Positions 36,748 to 49,031 of a stretch of DNA of 64,000 nt are shown piece after piece. The notes under the pieces were generated by a model, which worked only from the letters and a program-made list of their open reading frames with translations, was not told the DNA's origin and made no database searches. The stretch spans positions 304,908 through 368,907 of the forward strand of contig JAJEKB010020357.1 in the NCBI GenBank assembly GCA_022393335.1, in the 5' to 3' direction. The translations under genes and the position numbers were made by a program. The stretch's first letter is position 1. Every line of letters starts with the position of its first letter. The stretch comes from Macrotrachela quadricornifera. Lineage: Eukaryota; Rotifera; Eurotatoria; Philodinida; Philodinidae.

Positions 36748-36849
36748 GTATGAATGAAATTCATACCACTTCAACATCACCAAATCAAGGTGCTTCGAGT
36801 AAGTTAATTACACCTATCGTCAAGAAAATTCAAGTCCAAATTTAATATG

Positions 36850-37690
36850 AATTTATAGTAAACATGAATAATATTTATTAAGATCAATTTATAGGTGATC
36901 AATAGTAGTATTTTGATGTCATGCACATATTCTAATCGATCTTTTAAACTCTATTCTAAACAAAATAATATCTTAGTTAAAATTTTCTGATTTCTACCAT
37001 AATCATGGTAATGTTTAAAAAAGAGAACAACGTTTAATGCTACTAAATCATACGAGATGAAGAGGTTAGATCGAAGCCTAAGCACATGTGATTAAGACTA
37101 GTTTTATATTACATTTGACATCATATTACAGCTCGATAGAACATTTAAAACTGTCTAAAATCTTTTTTATTTTTCATACTTTTTTTTTCGTATACTTATA
37201 ATATAAAAAGGTTTGTTTATAACTTTAAAGTTTAACATTACCTTTTTATGCATTTTTATTTAATGTAACGGTACTATTACTGTAATAGTAAAAGGTCTTT
37301 TGAAAGGACATATTATTAAACTATTATACAATAAATACATCTTAGTGATGATATTGACAAGGAAAGTACTTAGATGCCGTCCAATCTTTTAGCAAAATAG
37401 ATTCCAATGAAAATAAGAAAACTCCAAAAAGTGTTTGTGTCCATAGTAGTCTCTTCGCCCGACGTAAACAAATTTGTCTCATAAAATAATATAATTTTAT
37501 GATTTTTTATTTGTAATATGTAGAAGCTGTGCCATGCGATCTTTACAGGATTAAAATGTGAAACAGGATGTATTCATTGTAGCTTATTTCCTAAAAACTT
37601 GTCTTTTATGAATAGCTGGATATATTTCCACATTATTCCTTACTTTAGCACATTTAAATTCAACAAGAAGATACTCCAGAAATATTTTAA
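36850..37690. other. No gene seen
   Basis: AT-rich DNA following the ART gene. Nothing was recognised. Confidence 0.35.
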
Positions 37691-37693
37691 ATA

Positions 37694-38676
37694 ACGGGTG
37701 CGGCAGAACAAATGATCGTCTTAGTATTTTAGAGATTTCTCTGCTATTTTTTCTTACTATTAAGAAATTTTTTTACCAAACGATGCAGCTTGAAATTCTC
37801 TACAAAACCATATGCTTTTAAGATGAAAACCTGTTTCAAAAATATTTAAAGGAAGATGAAAAGTAAAAACATACAAAATGTTCTACTTTCCAACTGATTA
37901 GGCACACTGAATGGTTATATTTTGTATTCCAGATTTTCATTACTTATTTCATTGCACTAAAAAAAGGAAACATATGAAATGATACAGCGTGAAAAGCTGT
38001 ACAATTTACATAAGACTGATTATTTAATAATTGCATCTTTCGATCTCAAAATAGTCATAACTTTGAGCAGTCAGATTTTGACCAGATGGAAATGAATTTT
38101 TTAAAAATGCACGCTGAATTAATTTTTTCCCATCTTATTTTCTTGTGATTGTTCTTGGTAAACTGTAGAATTTTTCGCGCTGCATCTTGTGACGTATTTT
38201 ATTTCTTTTTAATGAAGCATATCAGATAATAACAAGATGAAATAAGAAAAATCAAATTCATCGTGCACTTTAAAAAATTCATTTTCATGCAGTCAAAATT
38301 CGACTACTCAAAATTGTATCCATTGTGAAAACGAAAAATGCAATTGTGAAATAATCGGTCCTGTGTAATTTGTACAGCTTTTCACGCTGTATCTTTTTGT
38401 ATGGTTCGTATTTTTAATATGGCGAAGTGATAACAATTACACGCAAACTATGGTCATTCATAATGCCTAAGTAGTTGCAAAGTAGAGCATTCTGTATGTT
38501 TTTAGTTTTCATTTTTTTCAAATAATTTTGAAGTAGGTTTGTCATTTTAAAAGTATTTGGTTTTGTAGAGAATTGCAAGCTGCATCGTTTGATAGAAAAA
38601 AAATTCTTAATCGTGAGAAAAAATAAGGGAGAAATTTCTAAAATACTAAGAGGATCATTTATTCTGCCGCACCCGT
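37694..38676. mobile_element. Palindromic TA-insertion element, about 982-bp family, copy 2
   Basis: Ends ACGGGTGCGGCAG on both sides, TA on both sides (37692-37693 and 38677-38678). Length 983 bp. The arms pair around a centre near 38180. Interior motifs (CAGCGTGAAAAGCTGTACAA and its reverse complement) match the copy at 6058. No coding frame. Confidence 0.8.
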
Positions 38677-38989
38677 TATATATAATATTACTTAAAATTA
38701 CAGGTATACTGAAATTTCAAGAGAAATAGTTTTCCTCTTAAGATAGAATAATTCAATCAGAAAACCAATGAATGAAAATAGAAACAATTATATATATGTC
38801 ACAAGCAAAATTGAACTTAGGCAAAATTTGTTTTCAATGAGGCGCGAAACTACGAAATAATTTGTATATTAATAAACGTGTTTTTTGTAACAAATATTTT
38901 GAGTGTGTCAACATCGTAAAACGACATAGAAACATATTTTTATAAACAAGTAGTCATTCATCGTCTCAGTCGAACTACCCAGTCAGACA

Positions 38990-40260
38990 TAAAAGTCTGA
39001 AAAACGCATGTAAATGCAGTATTATCGTTACATGTGCACACATGCATCATTATGATATAACATGCGTGTAGACACGTCACAGAGTTTACTATATTCACGA
39101 GTGCATGCATGGAAATTTGTGTATCTACACGCTTTGTATTTTTCCTTGCGAGGACATGCATGGCAATATTATAATGATCCAAAAACGAAGTACATGTTGT
39201 AAACATGCATGGACAGGCATAAGTTTTTTTTTCAGAGATAAGATTCGAACATACTTACTTTATTTTATAAGACGAGCTGTTGCACCATTCGACCATTTAT
39301 TTACATTAAGAAATATAATCAAATTGAGTTTATAATGGTCATCCGATAACTACTATATATATATGTGCGTGAAATCTAAATAAGGGAGAAAAATAGATTT
39401 TTCTAATTAGAATCAATCATAAATAAAGAAATCAGTTTAATCAGAAAAAAATCAATTTAACCAAAAATATTAGAAAAATAAAAAGGTCTCATCAAATTTT
39501 TAATCTCTGCTGTTCAAAACGTCAACTCACGGATAAAACACCTGAAATGAAATATTTTTAATTTTTTTGATTTTTTTAAATTTGAAATCAATTGATTTCA
39601 AATTTAGAAAAAAGAGTTTAACCATTATAATTAATCAATCAAAAAAGTATGATTTTATTTCTTTCACACTTGAGTCCAACAGTGATAAAGAATTCTAAAA
39701 AGTGAAGATGTTTTTCAAATAAATAAAATGTAGTTATAAGAAAATCGTGCGAAATTTTATAGAAAATAAATACGCTTCGATAGAAAAACGAAATTCTTGC
39801 AAGAAGCGGCATGTAGAATATAAAGTAGTAAAACTTCGCATGTTAATGCAGAATCGATTCAGTATTAGCTTTCATAAATACACTTTTTTTGTGTTAACAT
39901 ACAGGTTTTAGAGAATATCTCACTATTTTGCAAGTACACGCAGATAATGTTTTAGCATTTTCATGAAAGACATATGTTTTGTATGAACATGCGAGAGAAG
40001 CGCATTCGAGTATCTGCATGAGTAGATTTCATGCACAATCTCGAGTATTTTATTAAAAAAATTCAAAATTTGTGCTTCCGTGCATGTACTGACAAAACGC
40101 AACTTCACGCATATATTTATGTTTTGTATTTACATGCAAAAAGTAAAAATATTTCATATAACTTGCATGATAATGCATAGCCTATGGTGATTTAAAAAAT
40201 ATTTTGCGTGTCGATGCAGGTTTTAAGAAATTTTTTACAGGTACACGCGTTTCTCTGACT
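38990..40260. repeat. Degenerate sequence rich in ACATGCA-type words
   Basis: Words such as ACATGCAT, AATGCAG and TACACGC recur every 30-60 bp between 38995-39215 and 39830-40250, suggesting a drifted satellite. The stretch 39360-39640 between them is plain A/T-rich DNA with a small palindrome near 39575-39605. Confidence 0.35.
39236..39302 (-). tRNA. tRNA-like relic or SINE head followed by an A-run
   Basis: On the minus strand TGGTCGAATGGTG resembles box A and TGTTCGAATCT resembles box B at tRNA-like spacing. A run of nine A's follows within about 15 bp. The acceptor and anticodon stems do not pair well, so it is not a good tRNA. A decayed tRNA gene or the head of a tRNA-derived SINE are both possible. 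Confidence 0.3.
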
Positions 40261-40678
40261 CTCGCGTTTGACAGGGTAATATTAAGGCATTTAATAAGGA
40301 CAATTGCAATGACAGTGTTTGTATTGGATGAGAATAATGAAAATAGTTTAATTTTCTGCGAATCATAAGAGATTTTTTATCACCACGAGTAGATCAATGA
40401 ACTATAAAAAGAAATATGTTCATTCTCTATAAAAATTGGTAGTAATATGTCGTTTAAGAATATTCAGAGTCGAGAAAAAAACAATATAATTATTTTTTAG
40501 AAGGATTATCCACACAAAATGAAGAAAAGCTAATGCAAAGATATTTTGATGGAAGGGCGTACACAATATATTATGACTTAATTTCAACCATTTCAGTTTT
40601 CCTAGTGATCTTCTAATATTTCTTATAGTCTTTCCGACTGTTGATTTTAACCAGTCTATTCATCCAAGTAAACCATAG

Positions 40679-40975
40679 CTATACGTCTTCTTTAACTAAT
40701 TTGATTGTTTTTCCATCCATTACTACGTTTACTACTGACCTTTTTACTTGTGTATGAAATAATGGTACTAATATTTTCGGAACATCTATCAGTTGTTTCC
40801 AACTTTCTGAGTAAGTAAAAACTTGATTACAAATTTGTGTACCTTCTTTTTCTAAATATTTAACCACCGGAGATAAGTTTTCCATTATGGATGGTTTAAT
40901 TAATACATAAAGATCACATGCATATAAATGGCCTGAATAACTTTCCAAATAGTTTGTCGGATACGATTAAAACAC
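40679..40975 (-). other. Open reading frame of unknown family
   Basis: About 97 codons with no ATG near the start (the frame opens after a TAA near 40975). It contains ACDLYVLIKPSIMENLSP, YSESWKQLIDVPKILVPLF and VVNVVMDGKTIKL. The composition is protein-like and could be one exon or a relic. After the stop the frame continues with WFTWMNRLVKINSR, so a nonsense mutation in a longer relic is possible. I do not recognise the family. Confidence 0.3.
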
Positions 40976-41635
40976 GATAAATACATATTGACTAAGACTA
41001 TTGACCTATGGAAGTCCTATATTTATATCAAACGCTTTCGAGATTTTCTCGGCAAAGTCTATTTAAGCTTTCCTATTTTTAATCCGCTTCCAGTAGTTTT
41101 TAGTAAGTTGAGTGATGCACCCATTTTCCAGCAGTGGCTGAATTCCACGAATTCTGAACCCTTGAGGAATTCACGGAAATCAGATACTGCTGAAAAACTT
41201 TAAGGAATCCTTGGTTTCTTCAGATTCCTTGAAGCCCTTAATTTTCGTGGGTTCCTTAAATTCGTTGACTTAGTTTGGCTTTGTAAATAGTTATTTTTGA
41301 TACTTTTTGGATTCCATGGATTCCTCAAGGATTCAGAATTCAACCAGGTCTCTCCATTCATCAGTATAGTGGTGTTTATATAGCCACATATTAAAGCATT
41401 TGACTAAGCACCCAATATAGTTCAATGGGAGTTTTTGAATTATAAAACTTGACAGCAAGTCAAACCCTACCGATTTCTTTCAATCTCAGTAATTTATTTA
41501 TGAGCTCCCTATATTCACTTTCTATCTTAACATCATGTTTGTTAGAGCAATCCAATATCGGTGCTTTGAATTGATCGCTGTAGTACTGATATAATTCATT
41601 CGATTCTATGACAGATGTTCTCGCGACAGTTGCTC

Positions 41636-42712
41636 CCGAGGTCCAGATCGGGTGAATCCCTTTTCGTCCTCACTCTTCCGAACATCCGGTACCATGACCG
41701 GATGATCGGGAGTATAATTTTGAGTTACCGATGTCCGGAGCAAAAATTGTCCGATGTTGGAAATGGTAAATTACAGGGTGTTCGTAACATAAGATACCGG
41801 ATGCCCGGAGCNNNNNNNNNNAATTACAGGGTGTTCGTAACATAAGATACCGGATGCCCGGAGCAAAAATTGTCCGATGTTAGAAACGGTAAACTACAAG
41901 GAGTTCGTAACATAAAATGACGGAAGAGTGAGGCAAAAAATGATCGATGTTCGAAACGATAATTTGCAGAATGTTCGGAATATAAAATGATGACTGTTAA
42001 GAATGAATTATGGTGTTTGCTTTTTAAAATGGAGAATAATTCATTCATATAGTATATTTGTAAGTCGTTGGGTATAGTGACCTCTACAGGTATATACATT
42101 CAGTTAGATTTTCTCGGAAGTAGAGATCATGAATGAGCGATGGATTTTACAGATAAATTGTGAAAATCACTGATAGAAACAAAGCTGCAGTGTGTTATTT
42201 ATGTGTGTGATATATTAAAACTTGTACTTGTTATGTTATGATTTTTTGTAAAAAAACTCCAGTAGAATATAATGAAAAATAAAGTATATCTTAACGAACA
42301 TCAGTCTCCTTTTCCTTCCGAACACTCTGTAATTTATCGTTTCGACCATCTGATAATTTTTGTTCCGGACATCCGGTATTTTATGTTACGAAGACCCTGT
42401 AATTTATCGTTTCCAACATCGGACAGCTTTTGCTCCGGGCATCCGGTATCTTATGTTACGAACACCCTGTAATTTACCATTTCCAACATCGGACAATTTT
42501 TGCTCCGGGCATCCGGTAACTTATGTTACGAACACCCTGTAATTTACCGTTTCTAACATCGGACAATTTTTGCTCCGGACATCCGGTATTTTCATTTCGA
42601 TCTTCCGGTTTTTCCATTTCGGACATCCGGACACTTTTACAACAACTGGGTGGCGTTACGGACATCTAAGACCGATGTTCGTAAAAAAAAGCGAGGACGA
42701 AAAGGGAGCCCC
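41636..42712. mobile_element. Foldback element with 70-bp tandem repeats as inverted termini
   Basis: Outer ends share TCCCTTTTCGTCCTC in opposite orientation (near 41658 and 42690). Inward, each arm is a tandem array. The right arm has four units of exactly 70 bp starting near 42351, 42421, 42491 and 42561, each with TGCTCCGGGCATCCGGTA and TTACGAACACCCTGTAATTT. The left arm has the same units reversed, interrupted by ten N at 41812-41821. The middle (about 42000-42290) has no coding frame. Target duplication not resolved. Architecture recalls the MULE at 15970 but no transposase is present. Confidence 0.75.
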
Positions 42713-42718
42713 CCGCCG

Positions 42719-44900
42719 TAAGATGCAGCGTGAAAAGCTTTACAACTGACACAAGATCGCCTTTCTTATAGTTGCATTTTTTCCTTTCAAAATGATTAAA
42801 ACTTCGAGCGACCAAGTTTCAACTATGTGAATGATATTAACTTACAAAAAACCATTCGTTTTCTATATATCCCTCTGGAAAAAAATAGTTTCACTCTGCA
42901 TTCCTTATTTATTGTCACTATAAAAACACATTTATTTAAAACCAATTACATATTCTGAAAGCCCATCGAGTTTTCTATCACTCTGTATATTTACTTATTT
43001 TTTTACAGTCATTTATTCAAAAAATAATTTGAATACAATGAAAGCACTCTAATGTCTACATTCCCAAAGACTTTATTTTCTCACTGTTTATTTTAGAAAA
43101 GCATCTATATATTCTGATAGATCTTAAAATTCTCTATCATTCTGTATATTTACTTATTTCTTCATGTTCATTTATTGTAAAGAAAATTTGAGTCGAATGA
43201 AAACATCCTCAATCGATAAATACCAAAAATCTACATTTTTCCACTGTTTTTTTTATTTATTAACCGAAAGAAATAAATTATGTAAAAGAAAGTACACCGT
43301 TTGATAGCACATGAAATTCTCTATCATTCTGTATATTTTAGTCTTGCTTCGCATTCATGCAGCGCAGTATATGAATGCAAAGTGAGACAAAAATACATAG
43401 AATGATAGAGAATTTCAAGCTCTAAGAAAATCCATATTTGCTTTTTAAAAAATTTTTCCGACAGGAAAAATAATTTCAAACATAATACTACAAAAGTAAC
43501 AAAAAAAATGTAGATTTTTGGTACTTGTCGATTGTGGATGTTTTCATTCGACTCAAATTTTCTGTACAATAAATAAACATAAGGAAATAAGTAAATATAC
43601 AGAATGATAGAGAATTTTAAGATCTATCAGAATATATATATGCTTTTCTAAAATAATAATTTCACAGTGATAAAAAATTTACAAAACTAATTTTGATGAC
43701 AGTGAGAAAATAAAGTATTTGGGAACGTAGACATTAGAGTGCCTTCATTGTGTTCAAATTATTTTTTGAATAAATGAATGTAAAAAAATAAGTAAATATA
43801 CAGAGTGATAGAAAACTCGATGGGCTTTCAGAATATGTAATTGGTTTTAAATAAATGTGTTTTTATAGTGACAATAAATAAGGAATGCAGAGTGAAACTA
43901 TTTTTTTCCAAGGGGAATAGATACATTGAAAAATGCGTATTGGTAGTTTTAACACGTAATAGATATAGTTCCTAGAATAGATCAACATGGAGAATAAAAA
44001 CAATACAGATGAAACTTTATAAATTCCTGTTGTAAGAGCTTTTTTTACCATTCTATGTAGATATACAGAAATTAGACAAGAAAAACATAAATTTTTCTAA
44101 AACTTAAGATGTTCTGTAGGATTAGTAGATTGCATATATAGGACATTCCAAAAATTTTTTCGTCCGGCTCTTCTAAAAGCTTCAGTTTGCATTGAAGTAT
44201 TCTAAACTTTGATTTCATATTTTAATCCTTTAAAACATTTCGTGAAAAAAATAATAAAATATACCAGAAGATACAGCGTGAAAAACTCTACAATCTACAG
44301 TATAAAGTTTACATTGATTTATACTTTTTCTTTGAAAATAAACAAATATTCTGAACAATCAAATCTCGACGCTACGATATGTAATTTAGAGAATTTTGCT
44401 TTTATTTTCAGAATAAAAATGACGCAATTAAAATAAAACTATTGTTTGCAAATTGTAGAGTTTTTTGGTGCTACATTTTTCGTCATGTTCCATTTTTTGA
44501 AAAGAAAACGTATCCAGTGATAAAAGGATGAAATACGAAAAAAAACGGAAGTCTTCGTTTGTGTAGAATTTTTGCATGCTAGAAAATTTCTCTCATACTT
44601 TTGCTTTTACTTAAGAACAATAGTTGCATATATAATATAAACTGTTCTTTGTAAATTGTGGAGCTTTTCACGCTGCATCTTATGGTGCATTTTGTTTTTT
44701 CTAATAAAGTAGATCAGGTAATAAAAACAGAAGATAAGAAAAAACGAATTTATCTTTTACCAAAAAGCAACATTGTTCTCGCAAAGTCGAAATTTGGTCG
44801 GTCAGAATTTTGTCCGGTTTTAAAATAAAATGTCCAACTATAAAATAAGCAGTCCTTTGTAAACTGCAGAGCTTTTCACGCTGCATCATGTGATATATTG
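42719..44900. repeat. Cluster of fragments of the 982-bp palindromic family
   Basis: The motif CAGCGTGAAAAGCT or its reverse complement AGCTTTTCACGCTGCAT, or close variants of them, occur near 42726, 44273, 44460, 44660 and 44870. Surrounding sequence resembles the inner arms of the elements at 6058, 37694 and 59695. The outer ACGGGTG ends were not found. The cluster is interrupted by the palindrome at 42870. Confidence 0.55.
42870..43917. mobile_element. 1,048-bp palindrome, probable TA-insertion element
   Basis: Long arms pair around a centre near 43390. The left starts TCCCTCTGGAAAAAAATAG and the right, reversed, TTCCCCTTGGAAAAAAATAG. TA lies on both sides (42868-42869 and 43918-43919). 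Each arm repeats the phrase TCTGTATATTTACTTATTT two or three times at about 180-bp spacing. No coding frame. It is nested in older repeat DNA. Confidence 0.65.
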
Positions 44901-44909
44901 TGCTTTTCA

Positions 44910-45530
44910 ATAGAACCTATTAAGTAATAATAAAATGAGATGCAAAAATGTTCCACTTACTATGACCTGATGATACCAACGAGTTTGCATCAAAAACAAT
45001 TCTTATTCAAATTTTATTGTCATAAGATTATTTGAATAGTCATCAAATAAAATAAAAAGACAGAGCAAAAAACATTCTATCTGTTCATAAAAAAAGAAAA
45101 TTTTCTTCAGCATTCTGTACGAAATTAAGATCGGGACGACACTAATTTTGGTATGACATAAGTAGCAATCAATTTTACAGGAAAAAGAATATAATTTTAC
45201 GAAAACAAAGGGAAACCATTTGTTAACGCAGTTTTGCAATAAAATCGTATAGAAAAAGTACTATTTTTCTAGCACCAAAAGTATTTTAAACATATCTCTA
45301 TCAAAACAAACGATAATTGACAATATTTTTATATTAAAATGTTCGGAATCAAAAGCTCTTCAAACTATGTAATATTAATGTGGACGAAGAAATAATTTTT
45401 AATTCAGAAGGTACTTCTGATGAATGCTTTTTTATTCTAGAAATGCAAAAAAAATCACTTTTGAATAATAATATACATAAATTTTGCAAAATACGAACTA
45501 TTATTTATACGAACTGAATCGAAAATGTTC
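44910..45530. other. No gene seen
   Basis: AT-rich DNA. A 78-codon minus-strand frame at 45003-45239 has no motif. Confidence 0.35.
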
Positions 45531-45540
45531 ACGAATCCAA

Positions 45541-45726
45541 ACAATACATAATAGAGCTTTCGAGACGACAAGTCTCATCATCAGTATGCGAAGTGTAAAT
45601 GTACCTATATGAATAGTGCGTTTAAATAGATATAAAATAAAAATGATTCAATAGGACTTGTTTTTTAATTTAAATAATAATAAAATACATAAACTTGTGG
45701 TCTCGAAAGCTCTATTATGTATTGTT
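45541..45726. repeat. Short element with about 32-bp inverted ends
   Basis: CAATACATAATAGAGCTTTC at the left returns reversed at 45705-45726. The left arm continues into GAGACGACAAGTCTC, a small hairpin, and the minus strand shows CTGATGA before and GAAA after that hairpin. It abuts the next element. Confidence 0.5.
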
Positions 45727-45729
45727 GAG

Positions 45730-48335
45730 AGGCTGCAGAATGCCTATCAAGCAGAATTCAGAATTTTGTAGACTTGTCTATATTAAGCAATGAATTGACT
45801 GTAAACAAACTTTCTTCCTTCCAAGCGCTTCTTTCAAACACACAATTCTGCTTAGAATTCAAAAACTAAAGCAGAATTTTGACAGAATTCTATTTCCATC
45901 AGCAGAAAACAAACTTTTTTTCTGACTTACCTTTCTTTCAAACGCAAAATTCTGCTTAGGGTTCAAAAACCAATCGAGATCGGTAGGTCAAAATAAGAAA
46001 TAAAGCAATAAAAAAAAACAAATACATCTATTCAGTGCACCATATTGCTCCTTATTTATTCTTCAACCAACAAATCTACGAGATCTCTCTGAACCTTCAG
46101 TTTATTACTAATTACATGCCATGATCCATCGCAATGCCTCACCATATTCGGTTTAATACTGCTAGTTCCTTTAAACACTCCACAGGATACAAATTCCATT
46201 AAACATATGTTAACAACTGAAAAAAGAAAGCTGCAGCAGAATTTTATTCAGAATCCTAATACACACATATGGTATATGCTGGCCTCCGATTACGAATTTT
46301 TCAAAAAATAGGAATTCTTAGAGGATTGAATTTTTCAAAAAGAAAGGATTCTTTATAGAAAATAGGAAAAATATAGGTATTCATACTTTCTTCTCAAAAG
46401 TCTGGCTATGTAAAACTTTGCAACTGGAAATCTTCTTTTAATAAAGTTAGCTTCAACGGCTGGACTTTGCTCCGGCATACACTCCTAACCAGAAGTCCCT
46501 CATTATCCTAAAGTTTATTGATATTTCAAACTTTTGGCTTGGAATTTTGGTTGCATGTAAGCAGTGAGAAACGCTGATCATAGACACCAATCGATCTCAA
46601 TCCAATGTAATATGACGGAGTTATATACCAAAGACTATCTTTACCTTCAATTGCTCCTATGAAGAAAAATGAGATTTTTCTTTTGCTGAACGATTATAAT
46701 TAACTTTCTCACTGATGAATATCGCTGCTAATGTATACAATAATGGATAGAAATAATACGTGAATGTATTAAGCTATTGACGATTGGTGACTTATGCAGT
46801 GGTGTGGCCATTACATCGTGGTATTGTGAATTTAGTACATGCTTCGACCCTGAAACTTCCCAGAGATATTCGTGTGCCAATGAGTATACAAAAATACATT
46901 TTCAAATAAATCGGTCATTTTCTAAAGATAATTTTCGCTATAACGAACTGAAAATCATTATAATCGAAGTTTGGTAGACAATGCTTATGAAAAGTGATAT
47001 CTCAGTAATTTGAAAGACTTTTCTTGTGAAAATTTTATTGGAAAAACCAAAAGACTCAATCTTTCGAGTTATAGGTTCCCTGACGTCCCGAGTGGTTGTA
47101 TAGCTGACACATAAGTAATGCAGAATAAAGGTAGCGTTTGATGTATAACTCTGTCATATTACAATAGATTGAGATCGGATTGGTGTCTATGATCAGCATT
47201 TCTCACTACTTGCATGCAACCAAAATTCCAAGCCAAAAGCTTAGAAGATCGATAAACTTCAAGCAGATGAGAGATTTTCGACGAGCACTGTATTATTCAT
47301 GATAAACAAAAACTGCAAGAAAAAGCTTTAAAGAGTATAATCATTCTATAAACATTTTTTTATTTCGTATATATGTAGCACTTAAGAATTCTTCAGTCAA
47401 TTCGCTTTCTACCAGAAAGAAAAATCTTGTATAATAAAGATAGACCTCGTCGTAGTATAATCGATGATTCAAGATATTTGACTATGCATGATAAAATTCA
47501 GAGATTTTCGAACACTTCCAGGAACAGCGCGATCGGGGAAAGGACGGGGAGATCATTCCCCTTCTACTTCGGAAAATTGTGGTTGGAACTTTCTTCGAAT
47601 TTGAAAATTTTGACAGTATCCAATTTCTCCGAATTAGTGGAATCACCAGGCAATCTTCTTCAAATTCTGAGAACTATAAGTGACTGTTTTCTCCGAATTT
47701 GAAAAAAATAGATTTTGTACTCTAATCCTTCATATATTATTGCATAAAATATGATCAGTGTAATTTAAGTAAGTTTGAAAAGTTTAATTATTTCTAAAAG
47801 TAAACGACAACAAAAATATTTGTGACTCTTGCTCTGAATTTCGGATTGACCTTCTCTGCTTCGAGCTCTTCGGGCCACCTCTGAACATTTCATACTTTTT
47901 CCCATATAATACAGGTAAAATAGGAAAAGTAGTCGAAATATAGGACAAATTATAGGATTTTCCAAAAATATAGGTTTTATAGGAAATATAGGTCGAATCG
48001 GAGCCCAGGGTATATGATATCATTTGATTTCATGCATGCGACAATAAACAGTACAGAATTCTGTAAATAATTCTGAAACTACAGCAGAATTTTGTTCAGG
48101 ATTCTATTCCATAGACATACTATATACAACTCAATTCATGTATATCAGATTACATATCCTCTCTTTTGATACTTGTCAACAAATTCTAACCAGAATCAAG
48201 ATAATAGTAGAATTTTATCAAATAGAATTTTATAGAATGTTATGTAAGTATGAGAGAAACAAAATTAAATAAAAATAATGCATAAGTGTACAAAATTCTG
48301 AATTCTGCTTGGTAGGCATTCTGCAACTACTGCTA
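45730..48335. mobile_element. 2.6-kb element bounded by inverted GCAGAATGCC repeats
   Basis: Left end TGCAGAATGCCTATCAAGCA and right end, reversed, TGCAGAATGCCTACCAAGCA, continuing about 20 bp with AGAATTCAGAATTTTGT. Inside both ends the words CAGAATTC and ATTCTG recur (45780-45970 and 48040-48500). No transposase frame was found. A target duplication is not visible. Confidence 0.55.
46490..47285. repeat. Inverted-repeat element nested in the 45.7-48.3 kb element
   Basis: About 160 bp at 46508-46660 (TTTTGGCTTGGAATTTTGG, then GATCATAGACACCAAT) return reversed at 47125-47270 with moderate divergence. The spacer has no convincing gene. Confidence 0.6.
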
Positions 48336-48339
48336 AGAA

Positions 48340-49030
48340 CCTAATGCCATTCTGAAGAAAATCTAGTTCAATTCTACAAAAATCCTGTGATGATACTGGA
48401 CAAAATCTTCGAAGAATTCCAATCACATTCTAAAAGATGAGAACAAAAATCTTTTATTTTTCCAATTTTGAGATTCTGACAGGGTCCTGATCATATCTTT
48501 CAAGAATCTTGCGCTGAAACATCAAAGATTTTCCTTAGGGCTATTACATGAAACAGACAAAATGAATATTATTAATAATGAGAATGAAAGTAAGAGAGAA
48601 AACATTTTTGCGTGCGCTCATCAACTCGCTCGATAAAACACTGTCCAAAATTATATAAAATAAAACTTAAAGAAATAGATTTCAACAAAACAAAGGATAT
48701 GAAAAGAAAAAAAAGACCACTACAGAACAAGAAATCTCTGTATTTTTTCTATCACTATTTTAAAAAATGATATTGAACAATGTTCTATATGTCTTTCGAG
48801 GATTTTAAACTACGTTTATCAAGAAAAAGTTTCTCTCCAATTTATATTTTCTTTATATTTGAGAAATCGTTGATATGGACATCATTAAAACATATAATAG
48901 TACTTTTCTCTATTCTTCTCTATCATATCAAACAGAGTGAAAAACAATATTATAGAAGTTTTTCTCTTCTGACAAGTCAAAGAAAATGAAAGATTCCTTT
49001 TGATGATGATCATGTTTTCTCTTTCTTTTA
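48340..49030. other. No exon recognised upstream of the NHL gene
   Basis: AT-rich DNA with a few further ATTCTG words. The first exon(s) of the NHL gene should lie here or farther left, but no coding segment joined to the acceptor at 49031 could be identified. Confidence 0.35.
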
Positions 49031-49031
49031 G

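Larger units (their letters stand above)
34086..36845 (+). pseudogene. NAD:arginine ADP-ribosyltransferase gene, disrupted by an LTR element
   Basis: Family members transfer ADP-ribose from NAD to arginine. The frame starts at ATG 34086 (an in-frame ATG 42 bp upstream is less likely). The R-S-ExE signature is complete: R123 in ILWRGV, S143 in IWWSIN and E186-x-E188 in NEDEVIL. No signal peptide is evident, suggesting an intracellular enzyme. After codon 226 (34763) the frame is broken by a 1,984-bp insertion plus its 5-bp duplication. It resumes at 36753 for 30 more codons to a TAA at 36843-36845, so the pre-insertion protein was about 256 residues. No other damage was seen. Because the catalytic part is upstream, a truncated product with a short element-encoded tail (CDGQRGP) ending at 34787 could still be made. 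Confidence 0.85.

Noticed and set aside
42272..42665. Several 60-66 codon frames with repeated PVSYVTNTL-like text
   Set aside because: They are translations of the 70-bp tandem repeats (70 is not a multiple of 3, so each frame changes between units).
46000..46205. Short minus-strand frame with MVRHCDGSWHVISNKLK
   Set aside because: Looks somewhat protein-like but is short, has no start, domain or splice context, and lies inside the 45.7-48.3 kb element.
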